Source: Streptococcus ferus DSM 20646
Lineage (GTDB): Bacteria; Bacillota; Bacilli; Lactobacillales; Streptococcaceae
Direction of reading: 5' to 3'
DNA length: 61,553 nucleotides
Assembly (NCBI RefSeq): GCF_000372425.1
Contig: NZ_AQVD01000002.1
Coordinates: forward strand, 64,753-126,305
This document shows, piece after piece, positions 27,077-36,960 of the stretch. Position numbers and translations under genes: made by a program. The stretch's first letter is position 1; each line of letters starts with the position of its first letter. The notes under the pieces were generated by a model. The model was not told the DNA's origin. It worked only from the letters and a program-made list of their open reading frames with translations, and did not search any database.

Positions 27077-28339
27077 CTAAACATGCTCTGCTTCATTTAC
27101 AGCAGCATCTCTAGGGCTCAGAACTCTGTAGACTTCCTTTAAAAGGATGATAATAACAAGGAATACAGCAAACACAACCGGTTGGAAGGTACGGACACCA
27201 GAAGCGTGGATTGTTGGCGATAAAGAAACTAACATACGCCCAATATAAGCTGCTACCAATAAGAAGCTGGCTGTCATTCCTATTTGACTGTAATCTAATA
27301 AATCTAAAACCAGATAGGCTAATAGAAAGAGCAAGCTTGTATAGATTAAAACAGGATATATAAAAGCGTACTTATTTCCTAAGAGCTCCGAAAATTTTGA
27401 AAACTCCGGATTGATTTTCTGAATAGTTGACAAAAGTGTTGGGAAGTTCAAATAATTTAAAATCAGTAACAAGAACAGACCGCTTGCTATGACCAGAGAA
27501 GCCAGGTGTCTCTTGAGGGCAGCCACAATCAGCAACACGAGCACCAATAAGAACATCACATACAACAGATTAGGTCCTGAAAAGAGAATATTATTGGTAT
27601 TCATGAAACCTTTATAAATCTTTTCAACAATTCCCATATTCTTAAATTCTGGGTACCATGTTGCCGTTTCCTTAACGGTTCTGATAGCATTTCCCGGTGA
27701 CAGTTTGACAGAGATAATACCAGCCAAAGAAATGAGTGCAAAGCCAATCTTCTTGTAATCAATAGAGGAATGGTTTAGATAATCCTTGATTACTAAAAAG
27801 AGGTAAAAGAGGAATGCCACAACTGCCAATTGCTCCTGCATAACAGAAAAGATTTGAAGGAAGATTGCCAGCACTAAAAGTGATTTCTTATGCGATTGTA
27901 CCAATAAATAAGCTAATACCAGCGTTATTAAAGGAAAATAATAGTTGGTAACCGTTGCGATAAGGCCCGCACCTGTATAAAAACTACTTGGAAACAATAA
28001 GAGGAATAAAAGAGGTGATCCGTACCTTAAAAGAGGGTATTGCCCCTTAGCAAACAAAATTTTATCAAGTCCGTAGAATAATAAGAATGTTGAAAGGAAT
28101 AAAACACAAGTAAATATTCTGTGATGGACGGAAAAAAACATTGTTGCAGATTCAATCAACAAGCGGCTGCTCCAAGTATAATACCTTGTTACAGCATAAC
28201 CTAGATAATCATAACCAATTTCCCGAGCAGTAGCCGCAAATCTCGTCTGATCTCCAGGGTCATTAATATAAACCACAGACTGGATTGTAAAAATCAAACT
28301 GATCGCAAAATAGTAAAGGTAAAACTTTAAATTTTTCAT
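27077..28339 (-). CDS. Polytopic membrane glycosyltransferase candidate (DUF6056-like, GT-C; SccM-like)
   Basis: This 420-residue protein has about ten hydrophobic segments. Early acidic residues lie on the outer side (VVYINDPGDQTRFAA near residue 25) with a following YYTWSSRLLIES motif, as in DUF6056-type GT-C enzymes. GT-C transferases use a polyprenyl-phosphate sugar as donor on the outer face. It stands between sccH and the polyprenyl-phosphate glycosyltransferase, so it probably transfers that sugar to the rhamnan chain. The function is inferred from fold and context. Confidence 0.65.
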   Translation of the reverse strand: MKNLKFYLYYFAISLIFTIQSVVYINDPGDQTRFAATAREIGYDYLGYAVTRYYTWSSRLLIESATMFFSVHHRIFTCVLFLSTFLLFYGLDKILFAKGQYPLLRYGSPLLFLLLFPSSFYTGAGLIATVTNYYFPLITLVLAYLLVQSHKKSLLVLAIFLQIFSVMQEQLAVVAFLFYLFLVIKDYLNHSSIDYKKIGFALISLAGIISVKLSPGNAIRTVKETATWYPEFKNMGIVEKIYKGFMNTNNILFSGPNLLYVMFLLVLVLLIVAALKRHLASLVIASGLFLLLILNYLNFPTLLSTIQKINPEFSKFSELLGNKYAFIYPVLIYTSLLFLLAYLVLDLLDYSQIGMTASFLLVAAYIGRMLVSLSPTIHASGVRTFQPVVFAVFLVIIILLKEVYRVLSPRDAAVNEAEHV

Positions 28340-28348
28340 CTTCTCTCC

Positions 28349-30811
28349 TCAATTATCCTTGTTAAAAAAGTGCTTGGTTGTGCTGATATAATTTCGACCT
28401 GAAATGATGTCATATTCAATCAGTTTTAAGTCATCAGCAATTTCTTTTTGCTTAGCCGTTAACTCTTTTTTATCAACACTCGCGTAATTCAGAACCTGGG
28501 TAAGAAGAGCCTGATAAGGCGTGACTTTGGAATCCGTCGCTGCTAGAAGTACTGCTGTAAAATCACTAGAATTGACATAAGGATAATTTAATTTTGTATT
28601 TTTCTTATTATTCCAGATAAAATAATCCGTCTGATATTGACTCTCAGGATTGTTCTGGAAAGCGGAGCTAGGGTAAAATCCAGGTAGGTGGTCCCCGTAG
28701 AAAACAACCGTAATATTTTTATTTATTCGACTGAGTTTATCAAGAAAATCTTTGGTTTCAATATCTGTCTGGTAAAGCAATCGAGCATAATTAGAAAGTT
28801 GAGAATTTTCCGCATCTGAAAACTGATCACCCGTACCAGACACTGTCTCTGGCTTACCATATAACCAAGGTACATGATTTTGATAGGTGATAACTGAGAA
28901 AAATTGACTCTTCTTGTCATTAATCTTAGCTAACACGTTCTCATAGGTTGAGGCATCACTCGGGAATAAACCAACCTTTTTAATATTACTTGCTTTTTCA
29001 TCCGTACCCGCTGCCGCAATAAAATGATCAAAGCCTAACTTCTTATAAACATCAGCTCTTGAGTAAGTTTTGGCGTCTCCCAAATGAACGGCATAGCGGT
29101 CAGCACTCGCAAATTGATCACTGATAGAAGGAATCACTTTCATTTGAGGAACAACTTCTGTGTATAGCGTCGCTACCCCTGTAGACATATTGTACATAGG
29201 AAGGCCTGTTAAGGACTGAAATTCCATATTTCCAGTTCCACCACCATAGCCATCTGATTTCATCAAACCACTCGTGGTTTTTTCCTGTACCCGAGTAATA
29301 TTGGACATCACATCTTTCGATAAGGTGACGCCATCAATCCTGTCCGGATTTGCCAAACTTTCACTCAATACATAAATGACTGTCTGATCTTCGATATTTT
29401 GTTCACGGGATTTATTTATCTCAGCTGCTAACTTAGTATATTTCTGATAGACTTTTTCAATATTTTCCTTGCTGTAATTGCTCGGTTTTTCCATAATAGG
29501 TGTCGTAGCCTGTTTAAACCAAACATAAACCAAAGATTTCATTCTGGCATTAGTGGCATGGCCCATCCAGCTCACATCATTAAAATTATTCAGGGTGGAT
29601 AAAACCGGTACGCCGTCCATAATTTTTTTATTTTTACCAGTCTGTAATGCACCCGTGATGATCAATAAGGTAGCAAAAACAGCAACAATCCCTGTCAATC
29701 TCCGTTTCCAGCTGTCTGTTATTGGCTGATAGAAAACCTTCTTCCTTAAATAGATATAAGTAATAACCAAAAAGCATAGGAATAAGAAAGCATAGAAAAT
29801 ATAGGTCATACTAACGAAACTGAGCACTAAGTCAAACTGCTTCAGCCACTTAAAATCACTCAATAAGAGCGGCTCTCCCCGCATGGTAAACTTCACATAA
29901 TTAACAATGGATAAAATCGTCCCAATAATCAGTGACAAATAGGTGGAAATCAAAAACTTATTGATGAGGAGATAAATGGTGAAAAACAGCAAAGTCAGTA
30001 TCAGAATCTGAAAAGCCGTTGCTCCAGGAAAAATATAGCGGTTGAGCAAAGCACCTTTCAAAAGGATTCCCAATTGAATGGTATAGTTAAAGATAATAGC
30101 CATCAAGAGGCTGATCGTGAATGCTGAACTCAGACTTGCCCTGTATCTAAAGAGATCACTAATTCCCTTTACAAAGAGATAGGACAGAAAAGAAAACAGA
30201 ATAAAGAGAAAGGCAAAACTGAAGAGGGAATGAACCAGATTCTCTTGCTCTACTTTTAAAAAGCTACTGGTATTAAGCAATGATTTAAACTTTGTATCTG
30301 TTACAAACAGAGATACCATAATTTGAGAAATAAAGAAATTTTCTCTTGTTGATACCTGACTTTTTAGAAAGAAGGCGCTTTTCTTAAGATACTTATCGAA
30401 GAAAAAGAAGACTAAGGTCAGTCCCAGAATCAGGAATAAGTTAAAGGTATAGCCATTTTCTCTAAAAACCTTAGAGATGTCTAAGTAATCAAAGGCCACG
30501 TTATTAATATTTTGGGTGGCATAAAGAAAATAACTTAGCAACAAATAGATCAGATAGGACGCGCCAATTTTCACGTAAAGCCAAAAATTAAAGGTTGCTC
30601 TTATAGTATATAGGAGATAAGACTCACATATTATAAAGAGAATATTAAAAAGAGCAACCAGAATAGGATCTATTCCTAATCTATCCGAATACAATAAATT
30701 GACGCTTGACGAGAAGAATAGACCAGCAGTTACCAAACTGATAATAGCTGCTTCACTGGTAAAAAAATCTTTCAGTTTGCTTATATTTGTTTTCCAACTT
30801 TCACTGTTCAT
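28349..30811 (-). CDS. sccH: GacH/SccH-type glycerol-phosphate transferase for wall polysaccharide
   Basis: This is an 820-residue protein. About ten N-terminal transmembrane helices (1-400) precede an extracellular alkaline-phosphatase-fold domain of the LTA-synthase family. Visible motifs are YVLSESLANP, GYGGGTGNMEFQS with the nucleophilic Thr at about residue 526, VHLGDAKTYSR, and the metal-binding VVFYGDHLPGF. Homologues GacH and SccH attach sn-glycerol-1-phosphate from phosphatidylglycerol to side-chain sugars. Its ATG overlaps the rgpF stop by 4 bases (ATGA). Confidence 0.88.
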   Translation of the reverse strand: MNSESWKTNISKLKDFFTSEAAIISLVTAGLFFSSSVNLLYSDRLGIDPILVALFNILFIICESYLLYTIRATFNFWLYVKIGASYLIYLLLSYFLYATQNINNVAFDYLDISKVFRENGYTFNLFLILGLTLVFFFFDKYLKKSAFFLKSQVSTRENFFISQIMVSLFVTDTKFKSLLNTSSFLKVEQENLVHSLFSFAFLFILFSFLSYLFVKGISDLFRYRASLSSAFTISLLMAIIFNYTIQLGILLKGALLNRYIFPGATAFQILILTLLFFTIYLLINKFLISTYLSLIIGTILSIVNYVKFTMRGEPLLLSDFKWLKQFDLVLSFVSMTYIFYAFLFLCFLVITYIYLRKKVFYQPITDSWKRRLTGIVAVFATLLIITGALQTGKNKKIMDGVPVLSTLNNFNDVSWMGHATNARMKSLVYVWFKQATTPIMEKPSNYSKENIEKVYQKYTKLAAEINKSREQNIEDQTVIYVLSESLANPDRIDGVTLSKDVMSNITRVQEKTTSGLMKSDGYGGGTGNMEFQSLTGLPMYNMSTGVATLYTEVVPQMKVIPSISDQFASADRYAVHLGDAKTYSRADVYKKLGFDHFIAAAGTDEKASNIKKVGLFPSDASTYENVLAKINDKKSQFFSVITYQNHVPWLYGKPETVSGTGDQFSDAENSQLSNYARLLYQTDIETKDFLDKLSRINKNITVVFYGDHLPGFYPSSAFQNNPESQYQTDYFIWNNKKNTKLNYPYVNSSDFTAVLLAATDSKVTPYQALLTQVLNYASVDKKELTAKQKEIADDLKLIEYDIISGRNYISTTKHFFNKDN

Positions 30812-32559
30812 GATTTCATTTTTTGAAGGGAACGCTTGATAATATATTTCACAGCCCTGGCCGGACCAATAAAGATATATTTAAAAGCTCCCTTAATTCC
30901 TCCCATATGATTAAAGTCGACATAAGTATTCGGAGCAGAACTACCTCTTTCATTCAACAGCTTATTGTCAATAAAAGGGGTTAAGTCAACTGGATTTTTC
31001 GAAATTCTAAAGTCATAGTGTTCTGCCCAAGCAATATAAATCAGCAGGCGTTCAATCGCGTGTAAAATGGAGTTTTGCGGCAGCGGTTCTTCAGGAACGT
31101 CCTGATCTGTCAAATCCAAGTCAAACAAAGGTTTTAGAGCATCGTACTTAAACCAAACATAAGTGCCGTAGCTCATGACAAAAGTGTGAAAAGCATTGAA
31201 ATCAATCGTTTTGGCTAGTCCCATCTCATGCCACAACTTATTCATCTCTGGTGCAATCAGGTGTTCGTTCCAGGCATCCACAATTTTGTTGTAACGAAAG
31301 AAAGTCGGCATATCCGCAATCACCAAGCCAATCTTGGGATTACGCTGTAATTCCGCCAAAATATGATCCGCCGGTTTAATCAGCATGTCAATTAATTCTT
31401 CTCGCCATGATTGACCTGCCCAAAAATCAGCTTCCTTCGATTTTTTGGTGTGAAAATGTCCAACAAAATCATAGGCAGACAAATATTCCTTTAATTTCAG
31501 CATCGGAAGCACATCACGTCCGATATTTCCCGTGACAAAAACTTGAGCTTCTTGTGCCTCTGCTGCCAGAATCTTTTCGATTTCAGCTTTCTTATCATCA
31601 CTATCTGTCGTTATAAATAGATCATAAGAAAAATGAAATTGTTTGAAGGCTGTTAAGAACTCTTCGAGCAGATCCACATAGAAAACATGAAGGTGAACGG
31701 CAATCTTTTGATTGGTTAAATCGACTGCTTCTCCTTCCTTAATGTATTTATGTCCCAGCAAATAGCGGAAATCAGGGTAGTTAATTTCTGACATATGCGA
31801 AACAATTAGATCAATCGGATAATCTGAGATACGCTGAATGTCATTCAACAAATAGGGGGTAATATGCTGATTGTTGTCAATGGCCTTGACCTTGATAAAA
31901 GGGACCCGATGATTCAAAATGGCTGTTGGATTATAGTAGGAAAAGTCTGCATGAAGCATATGCGACGCATCTTCTTGAGTAGTATCAAATACTGCATCGT
32001 ACTTAAAACCAGCATCTAAGAGAGTGGTTGTGACCTGGGTTTCATAATCATCAATCACACGCTGAACATCGGTATGGTTTTGGATGTTTTCCCAAAAATC
32101 GTGAAAAACCTCTGACCGAATAACCGCCTGTTTAAAGGTGATGAAGTAGCTTTGGATATGTTCCTTAAATTGCTTGGTGGCACGGTTGTTGGTCAGTCCC
32201 CAAAAATCAACCGCATCGCGCTTCTCATAAGATAGGTAATAATCTTTGATGTCCCACAACGGTCCAAAGCAGGTGTCATTCATAACGGTAATCACATCAT
32301 AGGTATCCAGATTATCAAAGCCAATATGATTCATTCCATCACGCCAAGCCGCAAAATCAAATCCGATATTTTCTCTCTGTATAAAATCATCCATCAAGTG
32401 CTGTTCCTGCAGCTTTTCTTGATCTTCCTGAGACAGATGGCTATTCGTAATAAACACTACTCTTGAAAATAAGGGGCGCATTTGTGTCAGTTGGTAGTAA
32501 ACATGAGAACTCACACGATTATATTTATTAAAATGCACATACAACAGCAGTCTTTTCAT
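30808..32559 (-). CDS. rgpF: RgpF, rhamnan synthesis protein F
   Basis: This is a 583-residue protein of the RgpF family (two glycosyltransferase-like halves). N-terminal KRLLLYVHFNKYNRVS starts the first half and a HLHVFYVDLLEEFL segment near residue 285 starts the second. It elongates the alternating alpha-1,2/alpha-1,3 rhamnan backbone in the cytoplasm. The start is ATG 32559, overlapping the rgpE stop by 4 bases (ATGA) with AGGAG upstream; a longer in-frame ATG at 32604 would run deep into rgpE. Confidence 0.9.
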   Translation of the reverse strand: MKRLLLYVHFNKYNRVSSHVYYQLTQMRPLFSRVVFITNSHLSQEDQEKLQEQHLMDDFIQRENIGFDFAAWRDGMNHIGFDNLDTYDVITVMNDTCFGPLWDIKDYYLSYEKRDAVDFWGLTNNRATKQFKEHIQSYFITFKQAVIRSEVFHDFWENIQNHTDVQRVIDDYETQVTTTLLDAGFKYDAVFDTTQEDASHMLHADFSYYNPTAILNHRVPFIKVKAIDNNQHITPYLLNDIQRISDYPIDLIVSHMSEINYPDFRYLLGHKYIKEGEAVDLTNQKIAVHLHVFYVDLLEEFLTAFKQFHFSYDLFITTDSDDKKAEIEKILAAEAQEAQVFVTGNIGRDVLPMLKLKEYLSAYDFVGHFHTKKSKEADFWAGQSWREELIDMLIKPADHILAELQRNPKIGLVIADMPTFFRYNKIVDAWNEHLIAPEMNKLWHEMGLAKTIDFNAFHTFVMSYGTYVWFKYDALKPLFDLDLTDQDVPEEPLPQNSILHAIERLLIYIAWAEHYDFRISKNPVDLTPFIDNKLLNERGSSAPNTYVDFNHMGGIKGAFKYIFIGPARAVKYIIKRSLQKMKS

Positions 32560-33977
32560 TTTCTTCTCCTGAATAGATTGATCAATTTTGTCGGAATTGT
32601 CCAACGGCGAGAGTGGGTGACAGAGTTGTATCGGACAACCATCTCTTCCAATTCAGCCTTATAGCGGTCACGCTCCTGCAAGGCTTGTTGGTAGTCAGCC
32701 TTGTAAGGCTTTAAAGCATATAATTCTTTTCTATAATTGACAATGTCCTGTGATAAAATATTGGCAATATAGTCTTCTGACCTAATATCGTCCACATTAA
32801 ACATGGTATAAGCTAAACAAAACGATTTCTTTGTCACAGCCCTAATATCATAGATAAGCTGTGGGTCATTTTCTTTGAACATGACATAATTGCCAATTAA
32901 CTCCCCATTTGAGGAATTTGGCAAAATTTCCGTTCCAAAGTCGCTATCCGTTAAGGCGACTCTGCGATAGAAACTGGGCAGCTCTGACAAGTCAATTCGT
33001 AAAGTAACCGTATCCTCCGGAACTTCAAATGAGATATTATCATGATAGCGTAGAGGAAATACAAGTGCATTTTCCTGCGAAAAGCTTTGTCCCTCATTCG
33101 CAAAATAAACCGTTACCTGCTGTGAATTGAGTTGTGAGTGAATAACGTCTTGTTGAGATAAATTCTTTTCAAAATCATTAACACGTTCCAGTAAGAGACG
33201 TAAAATGTCCTTGTCATCTGTATCGGGATACTTATCCAAATAGTAGAGTTGCGTCTTTAAAAGGCGGTCAAAACGATCCTGCAAGCCCTCAAAACGTTGC
33301 GGACGTGAGTCCGATCCTTCATTGACGCGATAAGCTACCGTTGCTTCCGGCAGGAAAGCGAAATGCGTCTGTTTGAATAAATCTAACTGGAGATTAAAGG
33401 TGTCATCAGCTGTGTGAATATCCTCATCCAACATCCTATTGACTGTCAGCATAAGCTCACGGTCAACAAGCCAGGTGGATGGTGCTGTAAAACCACGTGT
33501 AGCAAGCATTTTAGCATAGGAATCAGCCAATTCAACGACATGATTCGCAAAAACATTCCTTGCTGTTATGGTTCCATCGCTGTCTACAAAATTGATATCT
33601 GTTCCGCACCATTTTGATGCCGGATCTTGTTCTAACAGATGGACTTGTTTGGCTAGCTTATGATCATCAATCCAGTAATCATCACCGTCACAACGAGCAA
33701 TGTAGTGGCCTCTCGCAGCCAGACATGCTTTTTTCCAAGTTTCAGCAATTCCTAAATTTTCCTCATTATAGAGAAGAACCATTTGATCGCTATGTTTTTC
33801 CGCAAACCCTTGGATGATTTCTCTAGAATTGTCTGTCGAAGCATCATCAATAACGATTACTTCAAAGGCAATATCTTTTTGAGCAAGGAGACTGTTAATC
33901 GTTTGAGTAAGCCATTTCCCTTTATTATAGACAGTACAAATAATAGAGACTGTCACAGAAGATTGTGTTAGAGGCAT
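32556..33977 (-). CDS. rgpE: RgpE, glycosyltransferase of wall polysaccharide synthesis
   Basis: The 473-residue protein carries an N-terminal GT2 domain: VTVSIICTVYNKGKWL, VIDDASTDNSREI, and the DXD-type ARCDGDDYWIDD near residue 90. A C-terminal region of beta and coiled-coil character follows, ending in basic residues. In S. mutans, RgpE takes part in glucose side-chain or chain assembly. I take ATG 33977 (AAAGGAG six bases upstream) rather than 34022, which would overlap rgpD. Confidence 0.85.
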   Translation of the reverse strand: MPLTQSSVTVSIICTVYNKGKWLTQTINSLLAQKDIAFEVIVIDDASTDNSREIIQGFAEKHSDQMVLLYNEENLGIAETWKKACLAARGHYIARCDGDDYWIDDHKLAKQVHLLEQDPASKWCGTDINFVDSDGTITARNVFANHVVELADSYAKMLATRGFTAPSTWLVDRELMLTVNRMLDEDIHTADDTFNLQLDLFKQTHFAFLPEATVAYRVNEGSDSRPQRFEGLQDRFDRLLKTQLYYLDKYPDTDDKDILRLLLERVNDFEKNLSQQDVIHSQLNSQQVTVYFANEGQSFSQENALVFPLRYHDNISFEVPEDTVTLRIDLSELPSFYRRVALTDSDFGTEILPNSSNGELIGNYVMFKENDPQLIYDIRAVTKKSFCLAYTMFNVDDIRSEDYIANILSQDIVNYRKELYALKPYKADYQQALQERDRYKAELEEMVVRYNSVTHSRRWTIPTKLINLFRRRK

Positions 33978-34000
33978 CCCCTGCTCCTTTCTTAAAAAAT

Positions 34001-35224
34001 CTAGACGGATAAAATGTCCCACTTCCCATTTCGTTGAATAATTCCGGAAGCAGAATCCAAAGCAGATAAATCATCCAAAGGAATGTCATCACGATTGATC
34101 ACAACAAGCGGTGCATTGGCCGTGTTCGCAAAGGCAAGCATTTCTTTTGATTTCCCCAAAATAGTAACCTGAAGTTTCAATTTAAGGTCGTTGACGTTTG
34201 GAATGGAGCAGGTGTAACGGTATTTCTTATGACCGCTGCCCTGAGTCGGGATATCCCAAGCATTATCATTGTAAATCCAGATATTTCTATCAATATCCGT
34301 CAATGAGAAAACAATATGTGTTTCTATATCGTCTAAAACATCGTAAGAAATGTCAAACATGATTGTTTCTTTCGGTGTCATAGGAGACTTGGAAAGCAGC
34401 TTCACTTCAAGGTTATCAACCTTGAGGACTTCTTGCTTTTCTTCCTCGTCATCTTCCTTATTGTCAGTTGTTTCAACTGGCACGGCGTTATCAAAGCTAT
34501 ATTGATTGGCGACATCATCTGGATCACCGATGGCTTTAACCAAACCATCTTCAATTAGGACGGCCTTGTTACAGTATTTCTTAACCGCCGCCATATCATG
34601 GGTAACCAAAATAGTTGTCTTACCGCTGTTCTTGCGTTCTAAGAAATAGTCATTACATTTACGCTGAAAGGCCTCATCACCGACCGCCAGAACTTCGTCA
34701 AGAATCAGAATATCGCCTTCTGCCTTAATCGCAACAGAGAACGCCAGACGAACCTGCATTCCGCTGGAATAATTCTTGAGCTTTTGATTCATAAATTCTT
34801 TTAATTCGGCAAACTCGACAATATCGTCATACATGGCATCTACTTCTTCTGTTGTAAAGCCAAGCATCGCACCGTTCATATAAACATTTTCACGTCCAGT
34901 TAGTTCAGGATTGAAACCAACACCTAACTCAATGAAAGAAACCAGCTTGCCGTTAACGGTCACTGTACCTTTTTCAGGAACATAAATCTGAGAAATAATT
35001 TTTAATAAGGTTGACTTCCCAGAACCGTTTCTGCCGACAATTCCAAAAAAGTCTCCCTTTTCGACATCAAAATGAATATCTCTCAGCACATGCTGTTCCT
35101 TGTAACCCTTGATGCCACGAAAACGATTGACCATCGCCGTACGTAAACTGTGCGTACTTTCTGTCGGCAGTTTAAAATATTTACTAACATGATCAACTTT
35201 GACTGCAATATTATTGTTTGACAT
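34001..35224 (-). CDS. rgpD: RgpD, ABC transporter ATPase exporting the rhamnan
   Basis: The 407-residue ATPase has a Walker A GRNGSGKSTLL at about 62-72, the signature YSSGMQVRLAF near 145 and a Walker B ILILDEVLAVGDE. A C-terminal extension of about 150 residues (about 250-407) looks like a carbohydrate-binding Wzt-C-type domain. With RgpC it flips the undecaprenyl-linked polymer across the membrane. Its start shares one base with the rgpC stop (TAATG). Confidence 0.93.
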   Translation of the reverse strand: MSNNNIAVKVDHVSKYFKLPTESTHSLRTAMVNRFRGIKGYKEQHVLRDIHFDVEKGDFFGIVGRNGSGKSTLLKIISQIYVPEKGTVTVNGKLVSFIELGVGFNPELTGRENVYMNGAMLGFTTEEVDAMYDDIVEFAELKEFMNQKLKNYSSGMQVRLAFSVAIKAEGDILILDEVLAVGDEAFQRKCNDYFLERKNSGKTTILVTHDMAAVKKYCNKAVLIEDGLVKAIGDPDDVANQYSFDNAVPVETTDNKEDDEEEKQEVLKVDNLEVKLLSKSPMTPKETIMFDISYDVLDDIETHIVFSLTDIDRNIWIYNDNAWDIPTQGSGHKKYRYTCSIPNVNDLKLKLQVTILGKSKEMLAFANTANAPLVVINRDDIPLDDLSALDSASGIIQRNGKWDILSV

Positions 35225-36027
35225 TAGAGAATCTCCGCAAATTTCTTAGCCTGCTTGTTAAACACATAAAAACCAAGCGCAAATATAAGGACTGGAAGGA
35301 TATAAGGAATGGCTACGATGGACTTATGATTAATGAGCTGCCAAACAGGAACATTGGCCTTATCAATAAGAAAGTAGCGCAAATCCTGAATAATCTGAGC
35401 GACAGGATTAAGCATGACAATCTTTGCTGCTGTCGGATTCGTATTTGAAATAAAGGTAATCGGATAAATAATCGGTGTCGCATACATACCAGCCTGAAGC
35501 ACAACTTCCCATATCTGACCCAAATCTCGGAAACGAACAAACAAGGTGGCTAAAATCAGGGCAACGCCGGTAGCCAGCAAGAACAATTCAACGAAAAGAG
35601 GGACTGCAAAAATAACCGTCCATGTAAACTGAACACCGTTAAAGACTGAAAAAAGGAGAACGACAATCAAATTGATAAAAAAGTTGATAGCTGCTCCGCA
35701 GATGGCTGACAAAACAATAATGTGTTTTGAAAAATTCAGTTTTCTTAGTAGGTCTCCCCGTGTTACGATGGATACCATTCCCATATTAGTCGCTTCGGTG
35801 AAGAAGGACCAGGTCACATTGGCAAGTAAGAGGGCAACCGGAAAGTGAGGAATGTCTCCGCCCAAACGCAAGAATTGGATGAAAACCACATACATAATGG
35901 CAAAAAGCATTAGTGGTTTTAAAATCGACCAGAGATAGCCGATAGCCGACCCCTGATAACGTAATTTAAAATCTGTTTTAATCAGTTCTTTCAACAAGAT
36001 TTTATTTTCTTTGCTGAATAAATTCAT
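35224..36027 (-). CDS. rgpC: RgpC, ABC-2 type permease for the rhamnan
   Basis: This 267-residue permease has six transmembrane helices. It starts NLFSKENKILLKELIKTDFK and contains YRGSAIGYLWS-like YQGSAIGYLWS near residue 25, a hallmark of polysaccharide ABC-2 exporters. It lies directly before rgpD and forms the export channel with it. Confidence 0.93.
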   Translation of the reverse strand: MNLFSKENKILLKELIKTDFKLRYQGSAIGYLWSILKPLMLFAIMYVVFIQFLRLGGDIPHFPVALLLANVTWSFFTEATNMGMVSIVTRGDLLRKLNFSKHIIVLSAICGAAINFFINLIVVLLFSVFNGVQFTWTVIFAVPLFVELFLLATGVALILATLFVRFRDLGQIWEVVLQAGMYATPIIYPITFISNTNPTAAKIVMLNPVAQIIQDLRYFLIDKANVPVWQLINHKSIVAIPYILPVLIFALGFYVFNKQAKKFAEIL

Positions 36028-36960
36028 TTATGTTCTCCTATAACCAAATTTGGTAATAATCAACGTTCTAAAAACCAAGGTGTGAAAAGTTCTATTCTTA
36101 GCAAAACCATAGGTTCTCAGGCTCTTAAAGCGCTGAGCCAGAGATTGGTCCATAATCGTGACAAAGGCCTCTACCAGCTCTTTGTTCTCAGAAGACAAAT
36201 CTAGGCTTAATAAGTGCTTAGCCTGCTTTTGACTTTGCGAAATCAGCGACCAATATTTGCTGACCAGCTTATGGGGCTGCAGCCAGTTTTTCACCCGTTT
36301 CGACCAGGTTCTGGCTCCTAGAACATTCGCTTCATGCTGGCGGTAAAGCTCGGTTGGAAAATCAAGATAGACCAATTCTCCAAAAGCACTAGCCAACAAA
36401 GCCAGATACCAGTCATGCATCAGAATATCTTGGGTGACGGTCCATTTATCTGCCAGCTCTCGGTTTATCATCATGGTTCCGCCGGTGACGGTATTTTCTG
36501 TTAATTCTTGTAAAAGCGAGGTGTTGGCATGGTGAGACTGAGTCTTTATCATGCTCTCATGGAGAGTGTTCAACTCCTTATCCACGACCTTAAGATCCGT
36601 ATAAACCAATAGCGGCCTGCTAGGATCTTTTGACGCAGCTGCCGCCAAGGTCTTCTCTAATTTTTCAGGCAGCCAGATATCATCCTGATCGCTGAAGAAG
36701 TAAACATCCGCTGTCTCATATTTGACCAAGTGATAGAAACTGTTGATAACCCCAAGATTTTGTAAACTATCCGGATTAATCAGGCGAATACGGCTGTCCT
36801 TTTGAGCATATGCTTGAATAATATCACGTGTTCTATCACTTGAACCATCATCTCTTATCAGCAAGGTCCAATCTTGAAAACTCTGGTTTTGAATACTTTC
36901 AATCTGTTCTCCCACAAAGTCTTGACCATTGTAGGTAGCCATCAGAATATTAACTTTCAT
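36028..36960 (-). CDS. rgpB: RgpB, rhamnosyltransferase
   Basis: This 310-residue GT2 enzyme starts MKVNILMATYNGQDFVGEQI, with LLIRDDGSSDRTRDI and the DXD motif FFSDQDDIWLPE near 90. It adds alpha-1,3 rhamnose to the lipid-linked primer or chain. Its start lies within the rgpA 3' end (11-base overlap), which couples translation. Confidence 0.9.
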   Translation of the reverse strand: MKVNILMATYNGQDFVGEQIESIQNQSFQDWTLLIRDDGSSDRTRDIIQAYAQKDSRIRLINPDSLQNLGVINSFYHLVKYETADVYFFSDQDDIWLPEKLEKTLAAAASKDPSRPLLVYTDLKVVDKELNTLHESMIKTQSHHANTSLLQELTENTVTGGTMMINRELADKWTVTQDILMHDWYLALLASAFGELVYLDFPTELYRQHEANVLGARTWSKRVKNWLQPHKLVSKYWSLISQSQKQAKHLLSLDLSSENKELVEAFVTIMDQSLAQRFKSLRTYGFAKNRTFHTLVFRTLIITKFGYRRT